Counted from the first letter of the stretch, positions 27,396 to 37,051 are shown. The stretch is 64,000 nt of DNA from Flavilitoribacter nigricans DSM 23189 = NBRC 102662 (GCF_002646595.1 NZ_PDUD01000001.1:1-64000), one strand, 5' to 3'. Numbers and translations are program-made. The notes: generated by a model not told the origin, from the letters alone.

Positions 27396-30296
27396 TCAAT
27401 CCAATACGACCAGGCGCTGTTGCGCTCTACCCTGATCCGTGAATAGTTGTACCTGATACATACCGGAGGGCAATCCCTGCAGATCAATCGGCCGACGATA
27501 AGTACCGGCTTCCTGCCAAACATCATTTGCCGCTACTACCAACCGGCGACCGGTAAGGTCGGTGATCACGATCCGAACCCGGGAATTTTCCTGCAGCTTA
27601 TATTCTACATAGATCGCTCCCCGGCCCGGGTTGGGGTATACCTTCAGCTTTAGCTCAGGGCTACTTTTAAGGGCGGAAACCGATTTGGGGAGCTCCTGAG
27701 TACTTTCGGCTACGGCCTGGCAATCATCAATGTAGGCCAAAAATTCTGACTCCGCTTGGGCGTGAAAGCCCGGTAAAAGCCGGACGGACTCCCCGGCCAC
27801 AAAAGTTACCGCAGTAAAAGCCGCAATACTGCCCGCAGATTCCACAGTACTAAAGGCCCGATAAGTATCTGCCGGTACGGGATCCTGATCGAGGGTAAGC
27901 ATATCGTCATCGCAATCGGGCAGGATCACCTCTTCCACCTGCAGGGTGATCACCCGGCTCATCAGGCTGAGGTCCGGCAGATTCGGGTTGGTGATCAGGC
28001 AGACATAATCACCCGAATCCCCTAATTGCAGCGTATTGAATGAAAGCTCATTGCTTCCCGTCACTTCCTGGTAGAACTCGCCTGCTTTATACCATTGATA
28101 GACATTACTGGAAACCGTATCATCCACCATGAGGTCAATAACCAGCGAGGTCCCGGCGTCAGCTTCAATGAGAGTATCGGCAAATATTTTCTGTTGTGGA
28201 GCGTAGGTGTAAACAGCAAGATCCAGGTCCGAAAAATGAGGGAGCAGGTCCTCAAAGGTAAATTGATTTCCCTGCAGGTACAGATCCGTAAATTGGGGTT
28301 TGCCTCCGAAAGCCGGCACGGTACAACTCAAATTATTCCCCTGAACGAGGATCCTGCGAATAAGCGGAGAATTGCTGAGTGGAGGCAGGCAGCCCGTTAG
28401 ATCATTATTGGCCAGGTACATTCGCTCCAATGCCGGTAAATTGGTAAAATCAGGGATCGTCCCGATCAGCCGATTATCACTGAATTCTATCCATTTCAGG
28501 GTGGCACTCTGGCTAAAATCAGGGATCGTTCCTTCCAGGTAATTATGGTCCAGGTAGATCTCTTCGATCATATCCATGCCGGTGAAATCCGGAATGATCC
28601 CACTCAGGGCATTAAAGTCTAACCATAACTTGGTCAATTTCGGCAAACTAAAATCCGGCACCTGCCCGCTTAGGTAATTGCCGGAAAAACGCAGGATCAG
28701 GACTTCCTGCAAATTGGAAAGATCGGGCAGGGGGCCCGTTAGCTGATTACCGCCGAGCTCCAGATAATCCAGCTTAGGCGTATAGCTAAAGGGAGGCAGC
28801 GGACTCATGATGTCATTCACATTCAGCCCCAGCTTAATTAAATTGGGCAGGTTGAGGTCGGGCAATATTCCCTTCAGTTTATTGCTTCTCAAATACAGCC
28901 ATTTTACACATTCATTGTCGTCCAGCGTCACGCCGTACCAGGTGTGGATCGGCTGGGTCAGATCCCAGCTATTCACCCAGTTGGGGCCATCCGTCGCCTG
29001 GTATAGCGAAACGAGAGCCAGGGAATCGAGCATCCGGCAGGATTCGCTACCGTCTCCGACAAACAAATTAATGTCATTGGTATATAAGATGAGGTTGGGA
29101 ACCAGGTCATTGGTGATCTCGCAGGAGTAGGTTCCGGCGTCGGCACCCGTCAGACCGGAGATGGTCAGTTCATTGGCACCATCGATCTCCTCCAAAAGCA
29201 TGCCGTCCTTGTACCACACGTAATGATTGGAACTCACCGTATCATCTTCGATCAGATCGATGGTAATCGATCCGCCCAGAGTACCCGCCAGCATCGCCGG
29301 AACGCTGATCGGTTGCTGGGGAAAATACTTGAAATGACCTCCCGAGTTATACACGCGATTTATAGAATTCAGATTCGGCAGCAATTCTTCGAACGTAAAG
29401 CGATTGTGTTCGATCTCCAGAAATAATAAAGACGGCAGGTTCAGATATTCCGGCACCGTACACTGTAGCTGGTTGTTCTTTACAAAAATAACCTGCAGCG
29501 CCGGAGTATGGGAAAATGCCGGAAGGCAACCAACCAATTGATTGTTGGAAAGTACCAGGGATCTTAGGACCGGCAGGCCCGAGAAGTTGGGAATGATCCC
29601 CGACAGCTGATTATCCGAAAGGATCAGGTCCAGCAAGACGGGTAAATTAGAAAGATCCGGAATAGTGCCGGTAAGCATATTGTCATGCAAATTCAGATAC
29701 GTCAGCATCGGGCAGGCAGAAAAATCGGGGACTTCTCCGGTCAGTTGGTTTTCGGCCAGAAAAAGCTCTTCCAATACCGGTAGGCCCGAAAAGTCCGGCA
29801 CCGATTGCTCCAGTTGATTTCCCCCCAGATCCAGCACCTGTAGTTGAGGCATACCCAGAAAATCGGGAATCGGGCCGGTCAGCTGGTTGTTGGATAATAG
29901 CAATTGGGTGAGATCCGGCAGATTGAGATCCGTAAGGTCACCCGAAAGGTTGTTACCGGAACTATTGCGATCGGAAACACAATTATCCTGGCCGTCGAGG
30001 TCCAGACAAATTACCCGGCCATTTCCGTCCAAATGAACGCCGTACCAGGTGGACATCGGTTCACTCAGATCCCAGGTGACGGTCCAGTTCGATCCGTCGG
30101 TGGCCAGGTAGAAAGCAGCCAGGGCCAGTGAGTCCTCCGTTGTATTCTCATAATAGATGGATCTCAGGCCCGAATGAATAGTCGTACTGGTAGGCTTTGG
30201 ATGACTGGGTACTGATCTTTCGGGAACAGTTGCTGCAATTGTCGTGGAATACATAAGCGCGAATGCGCTTAGCAGGTAGTAAAGAGAGCGGTTCAT
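27396..30296 (-). CDS. secreted LRR and Ig-like protein with T9SS sorting tail
   Basis: About 966 residues from ATG at 30296 (MNRSLYYLLSAFALMYS), which starts a clear signal peptide; a longer frame to 30335 has no such signal at its end. The mature protein has two similar halves. Each begins DSLALxxxYxATDGxNW and WYGVxLDxN, continues with leucine-rich repeats of the NxLTGxIPDFSxLPxL type, and ends with an Ig-like domain (WYKDGMLLEEI; WYKAGEFYQEV). The C-terminal ~80 residues (LKVYPNPGRGAIYVEYKL, ending RLVVLD) are a type IX secretion sorting domain, so the protein should be exported to the surface or medium. Likely roles are adhesion or recognition; no enzyme motif is seen. Confidence 0.92.
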   Translation of the reverse strand: MNRSLYYLLSAFALMYSTTIAATVPERSVPSHPKPTSTTIHSGLRSIYYENTTEDSLALAAFYLATDGSNWTVTWDLSEPMSTWYGVHLDGNGRVICLDLDGQDNCVSDRNSSGNNLSGDLTDLNLPDLTQLLLSNNQLTGPIPDFLGMPQLQVLDLGGNQLEQSVPDFSGLPVLEELFLAENQLTGEVPDFSACPMLTYLNLHDNMLTGTIPDLSNLPVLLDLILSDNQLSGIIPNFSGLPVLRSLVLSNNQLVGCLPAFSHTPALQVIFVKNNQLQCTVPEYLNLPSLLFLEIEHNRFTFEELLPNLNSINRVYNSGGHFKYFPQQPISVPAMLAGTLGGSITIDLIEDDTVSSNHYVWYKDGMLLEEIDGANELTISGLTGADAGTYSCEITNDLVPNLILYTNDINLFVGDGSESCRMLDSLALVSLYQATDGPNWVNSWDLTQPIHTWYGVTLDDNECVKWLYLRSNKLKGILPDLNLPNLIKLGLNVNDIMSPLPPFSYTPKLDYLELGGNQLTGPLPDLSNLQEVLILRFSGNYLSGQVPDFSLPKLTKLWLDFNALSGIIPDFTGMDMIEEIYLDHNYLEGTIPDFSQSATLKWIEFSDNRLIGTIPDFTNLPALERMYLANNDLTGCLPPLSNSPLIRRILVQGNNLSCTVPAFGGKPQFTDLYLQGNQFTFEDLLPHFSDLDLAVYTYAPQQKIFADTLIEADAGTSLVIDLMVDDTVSSNVYQWYKAGEFYQEVTGSNELSFNTLQLGDSGDYVCLITNPNLPDLSLMSRVITLQVEEVILPDCDDDMLTLDQDPVPADTYRAFSTVESAGSIAAFTAVTFVAGESVRLLPGFHAQAESEFLAYIDDCQAVAESTQELPKSVSALKSSPELKLKVYPNPGRGAIYVEYKLQENSRVRIVITDLTGRRLVVAANDVWQEAGTYRRPIDLQGLPSGMYQVQLFTDQGRAQQRLVVLD

Positions 30297-30450
30297 ACAA
30301 TCTGATTTGTTATTCTGCGCGTAGAGAGCACGCATTAAAAATATTCGCCCTTAAATTTAATTTTTTTGGTCGTCAACGCCCGGTCGATTGGAAGAAAACT
30401 ATAAAAATAGATAGGCGGCCGGAAAGGTATGCACCCCAAGGGGTAAAACA

Positions 30451-30482
30451 GAAGCGCCCACACGATACCGTATGGGCGCTTC
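30451..30482 (-). terminator. intrinsic terminator after the TonB-dependent receptor gene
   Basis: Perfect 10-bp stem GAAGCGCCCA/TGGGCGCTTC (30451-30460 with 30473-30482). On the minus strand it is followed by TGTTTTACC. It lies about 45 nt past the receptor stop codon. Confidence 0.7.
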
Positions 30483-30526
30483 CTCTACCGGTTTTAGCTA
30501 CCGGTTGAGTCATTTTTATGAATGGC

Positions 30527-33415
30527 TTATTGCACGCGGTCCAGAGTCATTTCCATTCTTTCATTCTTTAGCATCAGCTTGTTTTCCTCCAGCACTACAC
30601 CATTGTAGGAAATATTGAAATTTCGGAAAGTGACTTCGAAGGAGAATTGTCCACCCTCTACTTTGCCGTTTTTGATGTCCTGTTTACCCATTCTGGTTTC
30701 AATGGTACCGGTAAGTTGTTCGCCGTCGATAGAGAACACGAAGGTTTGCTCCATTTCTCCCATCGGTCCCTGCGCTACCCCTTTCCAGGTTCCGCTGAAA
30801 TCCAGGGCTTTTCCTTCCGGCATGGGCGTACTGGTTCCGGAAGTCGCCGGCTTGGCCGCCTGGTTGTTTCTTCTGGCAGCCCGGTTATTTCTAGCGGGTG
30901 CAGCGCTCTCGTTACCACCCTGCATACCGCCACCCTGCATGTCGCCGCCACCGTCACCCATCAGGTCATCGTTTCTAACCGAACGGGTTTTCCGGGTATT
31001 GCGGAAATCCATCTGACCGAACTTATAGGTAAAGTTGATCTTCACACTGCGGTTGAGCAGGTACATGTTGCTGACCTGACTAAAAGCTACAGCATCCAGT
31101 TCGGATCTGACATTCCAGCCTCTGGAAGCGAAGTTCTCCAGCGCTATGCCGTAGCTACCTCTATCGTTCTTGAAATCTTTGTTCACGCCCAGCGCGTACA
31201 TACCGAATCCACCGCGATTCCCCTGCAACTCTACTCTTCTTCCCCGCATGAAGGTAAACGCCTGCATACTCCAGCCGCCGTCCAGTTTGAGCTGTGACAT
31301 CAGCCGGCCGCCGTAGTTGAACCCGGAGTTTTCGGCGGTGATGGAGGTACCGTCCAGGCCGGTTACCTGTCCGTTCAGTCTGGCGTAATCGATATCTACA
31401 CCGCCATTGACCGACCACTTATCCGAAATGTTGATGTTGGCGAAGAGGTTCATCCCAATAGCCTGTTCCCGGCCGATGTTCTCGTAGGTGCTCAGGATAG
31501 CGCCGGGGATCGAATCGATCGGAAAGCGGATCTGGTTGATCGCATTGTCCGTAAGGCGGCCGAATACGGAGATATTGAGGTAGGTCTTTTTGACCATTGT
31601 GCTCAGGGCCAGTTCGATATTATCGGTCAGCTCAGGTCGCAGGTTCGGATTACCGACCTCGATGTTCTGGCTGTTCTGAATGTTGACGTTGGGGTTAAGC
31701 TGTCTCAGCCAGGGTCTCTGGATGCGGCGGTTGTAGCCCAGTTTCAGGGTCGTCAGACCGCCCAGTTTTTTCGATGCGTTGATACTCGGTACGAGATTGC
31801 TGTAATCCGGGATCTGGATATTTTCGTTATCCTGGGTAGCTTCGATGGCTGTGCGTTCCCAGCGAAGGCCGGCTTTGAAAGTATATTTGCTCGGCGTTGA
31901 ATAGGTATAGGACGTATACGCAGCCGCTACGTTCTGGCTGTAGTCCAAAGTACCGGCGGGCCGGTTAAAATCCTGGGTAAAGGAATTGGGCGTTTCGGCA
32001 AACAGGTAGGAATAATCACTGTTGACCATCCGCAGGATCCCCTTGGCGCCTACTTCAAAGATCTGATTATCTCCAAAGGGTGTGATGAAATCCGCCTGCA
32101 GGGTAATTTCCTCGTTGAGGTTATCATCCAGGTTTTTCAGGCTGTTCAGGAAAGATTGATTGGCATCGAGGTTATCGGAAACAAAATTGCTGTTTTCGTT
32201 TGTACGGCTATACAGGGTGGAAATACTCAGTTCCTGCTGCGGTTTGAAACTTTTCAGGTAATCCAGGTTCAGGTCGATCGTACCGGAATACCGAAGACTA
32301 TTGATATCCCGCAGATTGGTCGAGAACAGCTCATCGTTGCGGTAGATCTCGGTCGTCTGCAACTGATCGCGCGAAAAACGCCGGACGCCGTAACGGATCC
32401 CTCCGGAAAGGAACTGCGTTTTATCCAGATCGTAGTCAAAACCGAGGTTGTAGCGCCCAAAAATACCGTTATCCGAAGCATCGGAAAACTGCTTGGTGAG
32501 GTTAACCATGTCGTTTAAGGTGGTCGCCTGGGTGATATCGGTTTCCGCCTTATTGTAGAAAGCGCGTCCGAAACCGCCGAGGGTCAGGCCAAACCGGCCG
32601 CGGCGGTAGCTACCGTTCAGTCCCAGGTTCGAACCCCGCAGGCCGACGCCGGTATTGAGGTTCAGATAATAACCTTCCAGGTCATTTTTCTTGGTAATGA
32701 TATTGATGATCCCTCCGGAACCTTCCGCATCGTATTTGGCAGAAGGCGAAGTGATCACCTCCACCGATTTGATCATGTCCGCCGGCAGCATCTTGAGCGC
32801 ATCTGCGATGCTGGCCGCAACGATGGTAGAGGGTTTGTTATTGATCAGCACCCGGATATTGGAGCTTCCCCGGATGGATACGTTCCCCTCCAGGTCTACC
32901 TGCAGTAAGGGCACTTTCCGCAGCACATCTGCGGCATCTCCTCCTTTGGCCAGGTTGTCTTTCTCTGCATTGTACACCATCCGATCCACCTTTTCTTCGA
33001 TCAGGGAGCGGTCACTGGTTACCGTTACTTCGTCCAGAACATTGGCACCCTGGGAGAGCGCAACGGCTTCCAGGTCAACGTTTCGCTCTTTTTCGATGAC
33101 GATGTTTTCCAGTACTTTTTTCTCGAAACCCAGATAGGAAATTTCGATGTAGTAATTGCCGTCGATCAGATCGTTAAGGGAAAATTTGCCCTTATCATCG
33201 GTGATCGTTCCGTCGATCAGTTCGTTCTTATCGGTGAGGAAAAGGGAAATGGTTGCAAATTCGACGCCGCTACCGCCCTCCGAATCGAGTACCGTGCCGG
33301 CGATACGGGCAATGCCCTTGGTGCGCAGAGACGTACCGGAAGATTGACCGGGGAACTGTGCGTAACTAAATACCAGGGTAAACAGGAGTGATAAAGAGAG
33401 GAGAAGTTTTTTCAT
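30527..33415 (-). CDS. TonB-dependent receptor with C-terminal extra domain
   Basis: A 962-residue outer-membrane receptor. The signal peptide (MKKLLLSLSLLFTLVFSYAQ) is followed by a carboxypeptidase-regulatory-like domain (about 40-115, including GTITDDKGKFSLNDLIDGNYYIEI), then a plug domain (GDAADVLRKVPLLQVDLEGNVSIRG) and a beta-barrel that ends near FTYKFGQMDF. Unusually, the chain does not stop at the barrel. It continues with a Gly/Met-rich then Ala/Arg/Asn-rich linker (DMQGGGMQGG, RNNRAARRNNQ) and an ~85-residue beta domain that begins FSGTWKGVAQGPMGEMEQ. Substrate unknown; no SusD-type gene is next to it. Upstream is a near-match -7 element (TTATTTTG). Confidence 0.92.
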   Translation of the reverse strand: MKKLLLSLSLLFTLVFSYAQFPGQSSGTSLRTKGIARIAGTVLDSEGGSGVEFATISLFLTDKNELIDGTITDDKGKFSLNDLIDGNYYIEISYLGFEKKVLENIVIEKERNVDLEAVALSQGANVLDEVTVTSDRSLIEEKVDRMVYNAEKDNLAKGGDAADVLRKVPLLQVDLEGNVSIRGSSNIRVLINNKPSTIVAASIADALKMLPADMIKSVEVITSPSAKYDAEGSGGIINIITKKNDLEGYYLNLNTGVGLRGSNLGLNGSYRRGRFGLTLGGFGRAFYNKAETDITQATTLNDMVNLTKQFSDASDNGIFGRYNLGFDYDLDKTQFLSGGIRYGVRRFSRDQLQTTEIYRNDELFSTNLRDINSLRYSGTIDLNLDYLKSFKPQQELSISTLYSRTNENSNFVSDNLDANQSFLNSLKNLDDNLNEEITLQADFITPFGDNQIFEVGAKGILRMVNSDYSYLFAETPNSFTQDFNRPAGTLDYSQNVAAAYTSYTYSTPSKYTFKAGLRWERTAIEATQDNENIQIPDYSNLVPSINASKKLGGLTTLKLGYNRRIQRPWLRQLNPNVNIQNSQNIEVGNPNLRPELTDNIELALSTMVKKTYLNISVFGRLTDNAINQIRFPIDSIPGAILSTYENIGREQAIGMNLFANINISDKWSVNGGVDIDYARLNGQVTGLDGTSITAENSGFNYGGRLMSQLKLDGGWSMQAFTFMRGRRVELQGNRGGFGMYALGVNKDFKNDRGSYGIALENFASRGWNVRSELDAVAFSQVSNMYLLNRSVKINFTYKFGQMDFRNTRKTRSVRNDDLMGDGGGDMQGGGMQGGNESAAPARNNRAARRNNQAAKPATSGTSTPMPEGKALDFSGTWKGVAQGPMGEMEQTFVFSIDGEQLTGTIETRMGKQDIKNGKVEGGQFSFEVTFRNFNISYNGVVLEENKLMLKNERMEMTLDRVQ

Positions 33416-33812
33416 TTCAATCTATTTGACCATTGCCTCCGGGAGGTGCTGGTTTGCAGGTGATTCAAAATAATGCGATTAACGACGCTAAGGTCTATCT
33501 TTTACCTGGTATGATTTTGATGCATATACCATTGCCGGAAATAAGTCGGCACTTTGCCCAAATGAATCGATCTAATGGAATTGCCGAAAATTTCACCCCA
33601 GGTATCGATCGAAAAGGCCGGATGGTCGAAGATTACTCCAAAACCAATATTAGAAAGGATATTTGCAGAGAATTTTTGCCGGCAAACCCGGCTTCGGACG
33701 GCGATATCCATTGTGAGAAAACCGGCCGCGAATTACGAAACCGGGTAAAAAGGCAGGCAATCGGGCGGACATTATTATTTTGTGCGCATCACCGGGAGTA
33801 CCATCGCAAAAA
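33416..33812. other. 397-bp intergenic region before the first LytS-type kinase
   Basis: Divergent promoters are expected for the TonB receptor (minus) and the histidine kinase (plus). A plus-strand frame runs through part of it (33433-33927), but it overlaps the kinase start out of frame and has no recognisable protein, so I do not call it. No exact TAnnTTTG element was found. Confidence 0.6.
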
Positions 33813-34853
33813 ATGGAATCATTTGCACAAAAACATAAAAAGGTCCTGTTCCATATCGCATTCTGGTGCGTTTATGCCTCCTTTTTCTTTTACCAGATCA
33901 CATTTACCCGCGCGGGAGAAGAACTGAACTGGTCGCGGATCTTCAAAGACTTCACCTTTCACATGGCCGCGATGATGGCCATCAGTTATCTAAACTATTT
34001 TTACTTCCTGCCAAGGTTGTTGAAACACAAGAACTTCGGACGCTATGCCCTGGAGTTTATCCCCGTTTTCCTGGTGCTGGCCTATCTGGTAGTGCTGATC
34101 AAACAATCCATTTTGAGTCAGCATTTTTTTTCCAAACACATCTATTCCACCCGCTTTACCGTCAATGTAATGATCAGTGCGCTGTTTCTGGTCGTTTTTG
34201 TCGGACTGCTGAAATTTGTAGAAGACTGGTTTGAACTGGAAGCGCGAAAAAAGGAACTGGAAAACGAAAGCCTGACTTCAGAACTGCGCTTTCTCAAAGC
34301 GCAGATCAATCCCCACTTTCTCTTCAATACCCTCAACAACCTGTATTATCTGGCCTATACCAAATCCCAGAATACGACCGAAGTGATCTCCAAGCTGTCG
34401 CAAATGATGCGCTATATGCTTTACGACAGCAATCACCCGGAAGTGCCGCTGAGTAAGGAGATCGAATACATGCAGAATTACATCAGCCTGGAACAACTGC
34501 GCCTGGGGAATCACGTGCCTATTGAATTTGCAATTCAAGGTGATGTATCCGGCGTAAAAATTGCGCCGCTGGTACTGATCACCTTCCTGGAAAATGCCTT
34601 TAAACACGGCGTGAGTAATTCCGATGCCGATTCCTGGATCAATATTACCATTCAGGTCAGGGACCGCCAGTGTTATTACCGGGTGGAGAATAGCAAGATC
34701 CCGGAATCGGGCAAGACCGTCAAGGAAAAATCGGGCATCGGATTGTCGAATGTAAAACGTCGACTGCAGCTGAGCTATCCGGATAACTACCGGCTGGAAA
34801 TTCAGGATCTGGAGGATCGCTATGCCGTTGAACTAAAAATTGATCTGGCATGA
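33813..34853 (+). CDS. LytS-type sensor histidine kinase (first pair)
   Basis: About 346 residues from ATG at 33813; a longer frame begins at 33780 but the internal Met starts the natural N-terminus (MESFAQKHKKVLFHIAF). About four membrane helices lie between residues 12 and 140, with no extracytoplasmic sensor domain. The His_kinase domain of the LytS family follows, with phospho-acceptor His168 in AQINPHFLFNTLNNL. The ATP-binding region has ITFLENAFKHG and SGIGLSNVKRRL. The response regulator gene overlaps its stop by 4 bp (ATGA), so the two are coupled. The signal is unknown. Confidence 0.93.
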   Translation: MESFAQKHKKVLFHIAFWCVYASFFFYQITFTRAGEELNWSRIFKDFTFHMAAMMAISYLNYFYFLPRLLKHKNFGRYALEFIPVFLVLAYLVVLIKQSILSQHFFSKHIYSTRFTVNVMISALFLVVFVGLLKFVEDWFELEARKKELENESLTSELRFLKAQINPHFLFNTLNNLYYLAYTKSQNTTEVISKLSQMMRYMLYDSNHPEVPLSKEIEYMQNYISLEQLRLGNHVPIEFAIQGDVSGVKIAPLVLITFLENAFKHGVSNSDADSWINITIQVRDRQCYYRVENSKIPESGKTVKEKSGIGLSNVKRRLQLSYPDNYRLEIQDLEDRYAVELKIDLA

Positions 34854-35605
34854 ACTTAACGTGTATCATCATCGAGGACGAACCCCTGGCGCGCAATCTG
34901 CTCACTGAATACATCGCCATGATCAGCACGCTGGAACTGCTCGAATCTTTCTCCAACCCGGTAAAAGCCCTTGACTTTCTCCGCACCCGGGAACCCGATA
35001 TTCTTTTCCTGGATGTGCAGATGCCGGAGATCACCGGTATTTCGCTGCTCAAGATCCTTAAAACCAAACCGATCGTCATTTTAACCACCGCTTATTCGGA
35101 ATACGCGATCGAAGGCTACGAACTCGACGTAACGGATTACCTGCTCAAGCCCATCACTTTTGAACGATTCCTGAAGGCAGTGGAGAAAGCCACAGATCGC
35201 CTGGCGGATCCGGGAAACAGCTCCGCAAAGGGAACCACCATCCGGGAAGAGGCGCCGGCTACTCTCCAGCCGATTGACTACCTTTTCGTTAAGGACGGCA
35301 CCCGCCACGTCAAACTACGCCTAAACGAGATTAGATTTATCAAGGGCCTCAAAGATTATATCGCCATTCATACCCCAAAAGGAAAGATCACTACACTGCA
35401 ACGTTTGAAAACTCTTGAGGAGCAATTACCGGCTTCGCATTTTGTACGGGTCCACCATTCCTACATCGTTGCCCTCGAATGGATCGACATTATCGACCGC
35501 GACAGTGTACAGATCGGAGAAACGGTCATTCCGGTCAGCGATACCTACCGCAAGGCTTTTAAAGCCATTATTGACCAAAAGCATCTGGATAATCTGGGGC
35601 ACTGA
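34850..35605 (+). CDS. LytTR-family response regulator (first pair)
   Basis: A 251-residue regulator. The receiver domain has IIEDEPLARN at the start, phospho-acceptor Asp55 in ILFLDVQMPEITG, and the conserved Lys in YLLKPITFERF. After a short linker, a LytTR DNA-binding domain covers about 145-245 (DYLFVKDGTRHVKLRL, SYIVALEWIDII). It is coupled to the kinase gene by a 4-bp overlap. The downstream cytochrome peroxidase gene starts 160 bp later. Confidence 0.94.
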   Translation: MNLTCIIIEDEPLARNLLTEYIAMISTLELLESFSNPVKALDFLRTREPDILFLDVQMPEITGISLLKILKTKPIVILTTAYSEYAIEGYELDVTDYLLKPITFERFLKAVEKATDRLADPGNSSAKGTTIREEAPATLQPIDYLFVKDGTRHVKLRLNEIRFIKGLKDYIAIHTPKGKITTLQRLKTLEEQLPASHFVRVHHSYIVALEWIDIIDRDSVQIGETVIPVSDTYRKAFKAIIDQKHLDNLGH

Positions 35606-35693
35606 CATTTCCGGTTGCGCCTTAGCTATTCCATGCTGAAACATTTATCCTTTCCGGCCTGCAATTTTCGCCATATTGGCAATGATATTTCTC

Positions 35694-35717
35694 ATTTCGG
35701 ATAAATTTATCCGAAAT
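35694..35717. promoter_or_regulatory. perfect 24-bp palindromic operator upstream of the peroxidase gene
   Basis: Half-site ATTTCGGATAAA followed by its exact reverse complement. It lies 48 bp before the peroxidase start. A -7-like element TATCTTTA starts 36 nt from the left edge of the palindrome, so the palindrome covers the -33 region and would block RNA polymerase if bound. A 21/24 copy occurs before the Rrf2 gene at 36988. Confidence 0.75.
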
Positions 35718-35765
35718 AGGATTTAATGCTATCTTTAGGCCTCACCAAAACCAACATTACCCGTT

Positions 35766-36968
35766 GTGAGCAGGAACTATCTCCTTGTATGCCTTTCCCT
35801 TTTCGCGCTGATCCTCTCCAGTTGTAACACGGAGGAACAGGAGCGGGAGCGCATGCTGAAAGCAAGAGCCCGCCGGAAAGTCGCATTGCAAAAACTGAGC
35901 CGGGTGAGCGCACTCCCCCTGAACGTACAGGCTCCGGGCAACAATCCGACAACGCCCGGCAAAGTAGCTCTGGGGAAACTGTTGTTCTACGATCCGGTCC
36001 TGTCCGGCGATCAGGATGTTGCCTGCGCCACCTGTCATCATCCCGATAACGGTTACGCTGAGTTTCGAGACATTTCCATCGGTGTAAACGGGCGGGGATT
36101 TGGCAGTCGTCGCAGTTTCCGGCAACCAAATGATATCCCCTTTGTAAAACGCAACGCCCATACGATTCTCAACACCGCTTTCAATGGCATCAACCACCAA
36201 AATCGGTATCAGCCCGAACGCGCGCCGATGTTCTGGGACGGCCGGGTCGAAAGCCTGGAAGCACAGGCACTGGAACCCATTAAGACCCTGGAAGAGATGC
36301 GGGGCCGCCATTACCCGGAGGCAGATATACTCGATGAGGTGATCCGGCGTCTGAAGGCAATTCCGGAGTACGTGCAGCTGTTCCAAAAAGTATTTCCGGA
36401 TCCCGATCCCGTCACCGCAGAAAATCTCGGCAGAGCCATCGCCGCGTTTGAACGGAGCCTGGTGACCAATAACTCCCGTTTTGATCAGTACATGCGGGGA
36501 GATAAAAATGCTATTTCTCTGGATGAAAAAGACGGCTTTGAATTATTCAAAAAAGTAGGCTGCGCCAATTGCCACAACGGCCCGATGTTCTCCGATTACA
36601 AGATGCATGTATTGGGCGTACCGGAAAATGATAAACTGGATCAGGTCGATCGGGGTTTCGAAGAGCGGTTTGCCTTCCGCACCCCCAGCCTGCGCAATCT
36701 GCGCTTTACGGCACCCTATATGCACAACGGGGAGCTGAAAAGTCTGAAGAGCGTGCTGGAGTTCTACCAGGACATTTCTCAGGGTAAAAACCGCAACCGG
36801 AGTGTGCCCAATGAACAACTGGATACGCTGATCCGGGAACTCCAGATCACCGTACGGGACATGGCTCCCATTATTTCGTTTTTCAATACGCTGAACGATG
36901 ATCAATTTGACCGGGAAGTACCGGCGGAAGTGCCCAGCGGGCTACAGGTGGGAGGCAACATTCGTTAA
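35766..36968 (+). CDS. di-haem cytochrome c peroxidase lipoprotein
   Basis: A 400-residue protein with start codon GTG and a lipobox (LSSC, Cys20). It has two c-type haem sites: CATCH (Cys87, Cys90, His91) and CANCH (Cys266, Cys269, His270). The layout matches the CcpA/MauG family, which reduces hydrogen peroxide with electrons from cytochrome c. Features between them, such as PERAPMFWDGRVESLEAQALEPI and RAIAAFERSLVT, fit the family. The palindromic operator upstream links it to the Rrf2 regulator gene that follows by 83 bp. It sits in the periplasm, anchored by lipid. Confidence 0.95.
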   Translation: MSRNYLLVCLSLFALILSSCNTEEQERERMLKARARRKVALQKLSRVSALPLNVQAPGNNPTTPGKVALGKLLFYDPVLSGDQDVACATCHHPDNGYAEFRDISIGVNGRGFGSRRSFRQPNDIPFVKRNAHTILNTAFNGINHQNRYQPERAPMFWDGRVESLEAQALEPIKTLEEMRGRHYPEADILDEVIRRLKAIPEYVQLFQKVFPDPDPVTAENLGRAIAAFERSLVTNNSRFDQYMRGDKNAISLDEKDGFELFKKVGCANCHNGPMFSDYKMHVLGVPENDKLDQVDRGFEERFAFRTPSLRNLRFTAPYMHNGELKSLKSVLEFYQDISQGKNRNRSVPNEQLDTLIRELQITVRDMAPIISFFNTLNDDQFDREVPAEVPSGLQVGGNIR

Positions 36969-36987
36969 ATAGAGGGTAACAGGTTTT

Positions 36988-37011
36988 ATTCCGGATAAAT
37001 TAGTCCGAAAT
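36988..37011. promoter_or_regulatory. 24-bp operator-like palindrome upstream of the Rrf2 gene
   Basis: Matches 21 of 24 positions of the palindrome at 35694. It ends 40 bp before the rrf2 start codon. A TACATTGT sequence starts 36 nt from its left edge, the same spacing as the -7-like element of the peroxidase gene. This predicts autoregulation. Confidence 0.7.
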
Positions 37012-37051
37012 ACCAATAAGATGTACATTGTCAGAGTAATAAACCGCAGAT

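Noticed and set aside
33433-33927. Plus-strand ORF before the first LytS kinase
   Set aside because: It overlaps the kinase gene out of frame, has no family features, and the text looks random.
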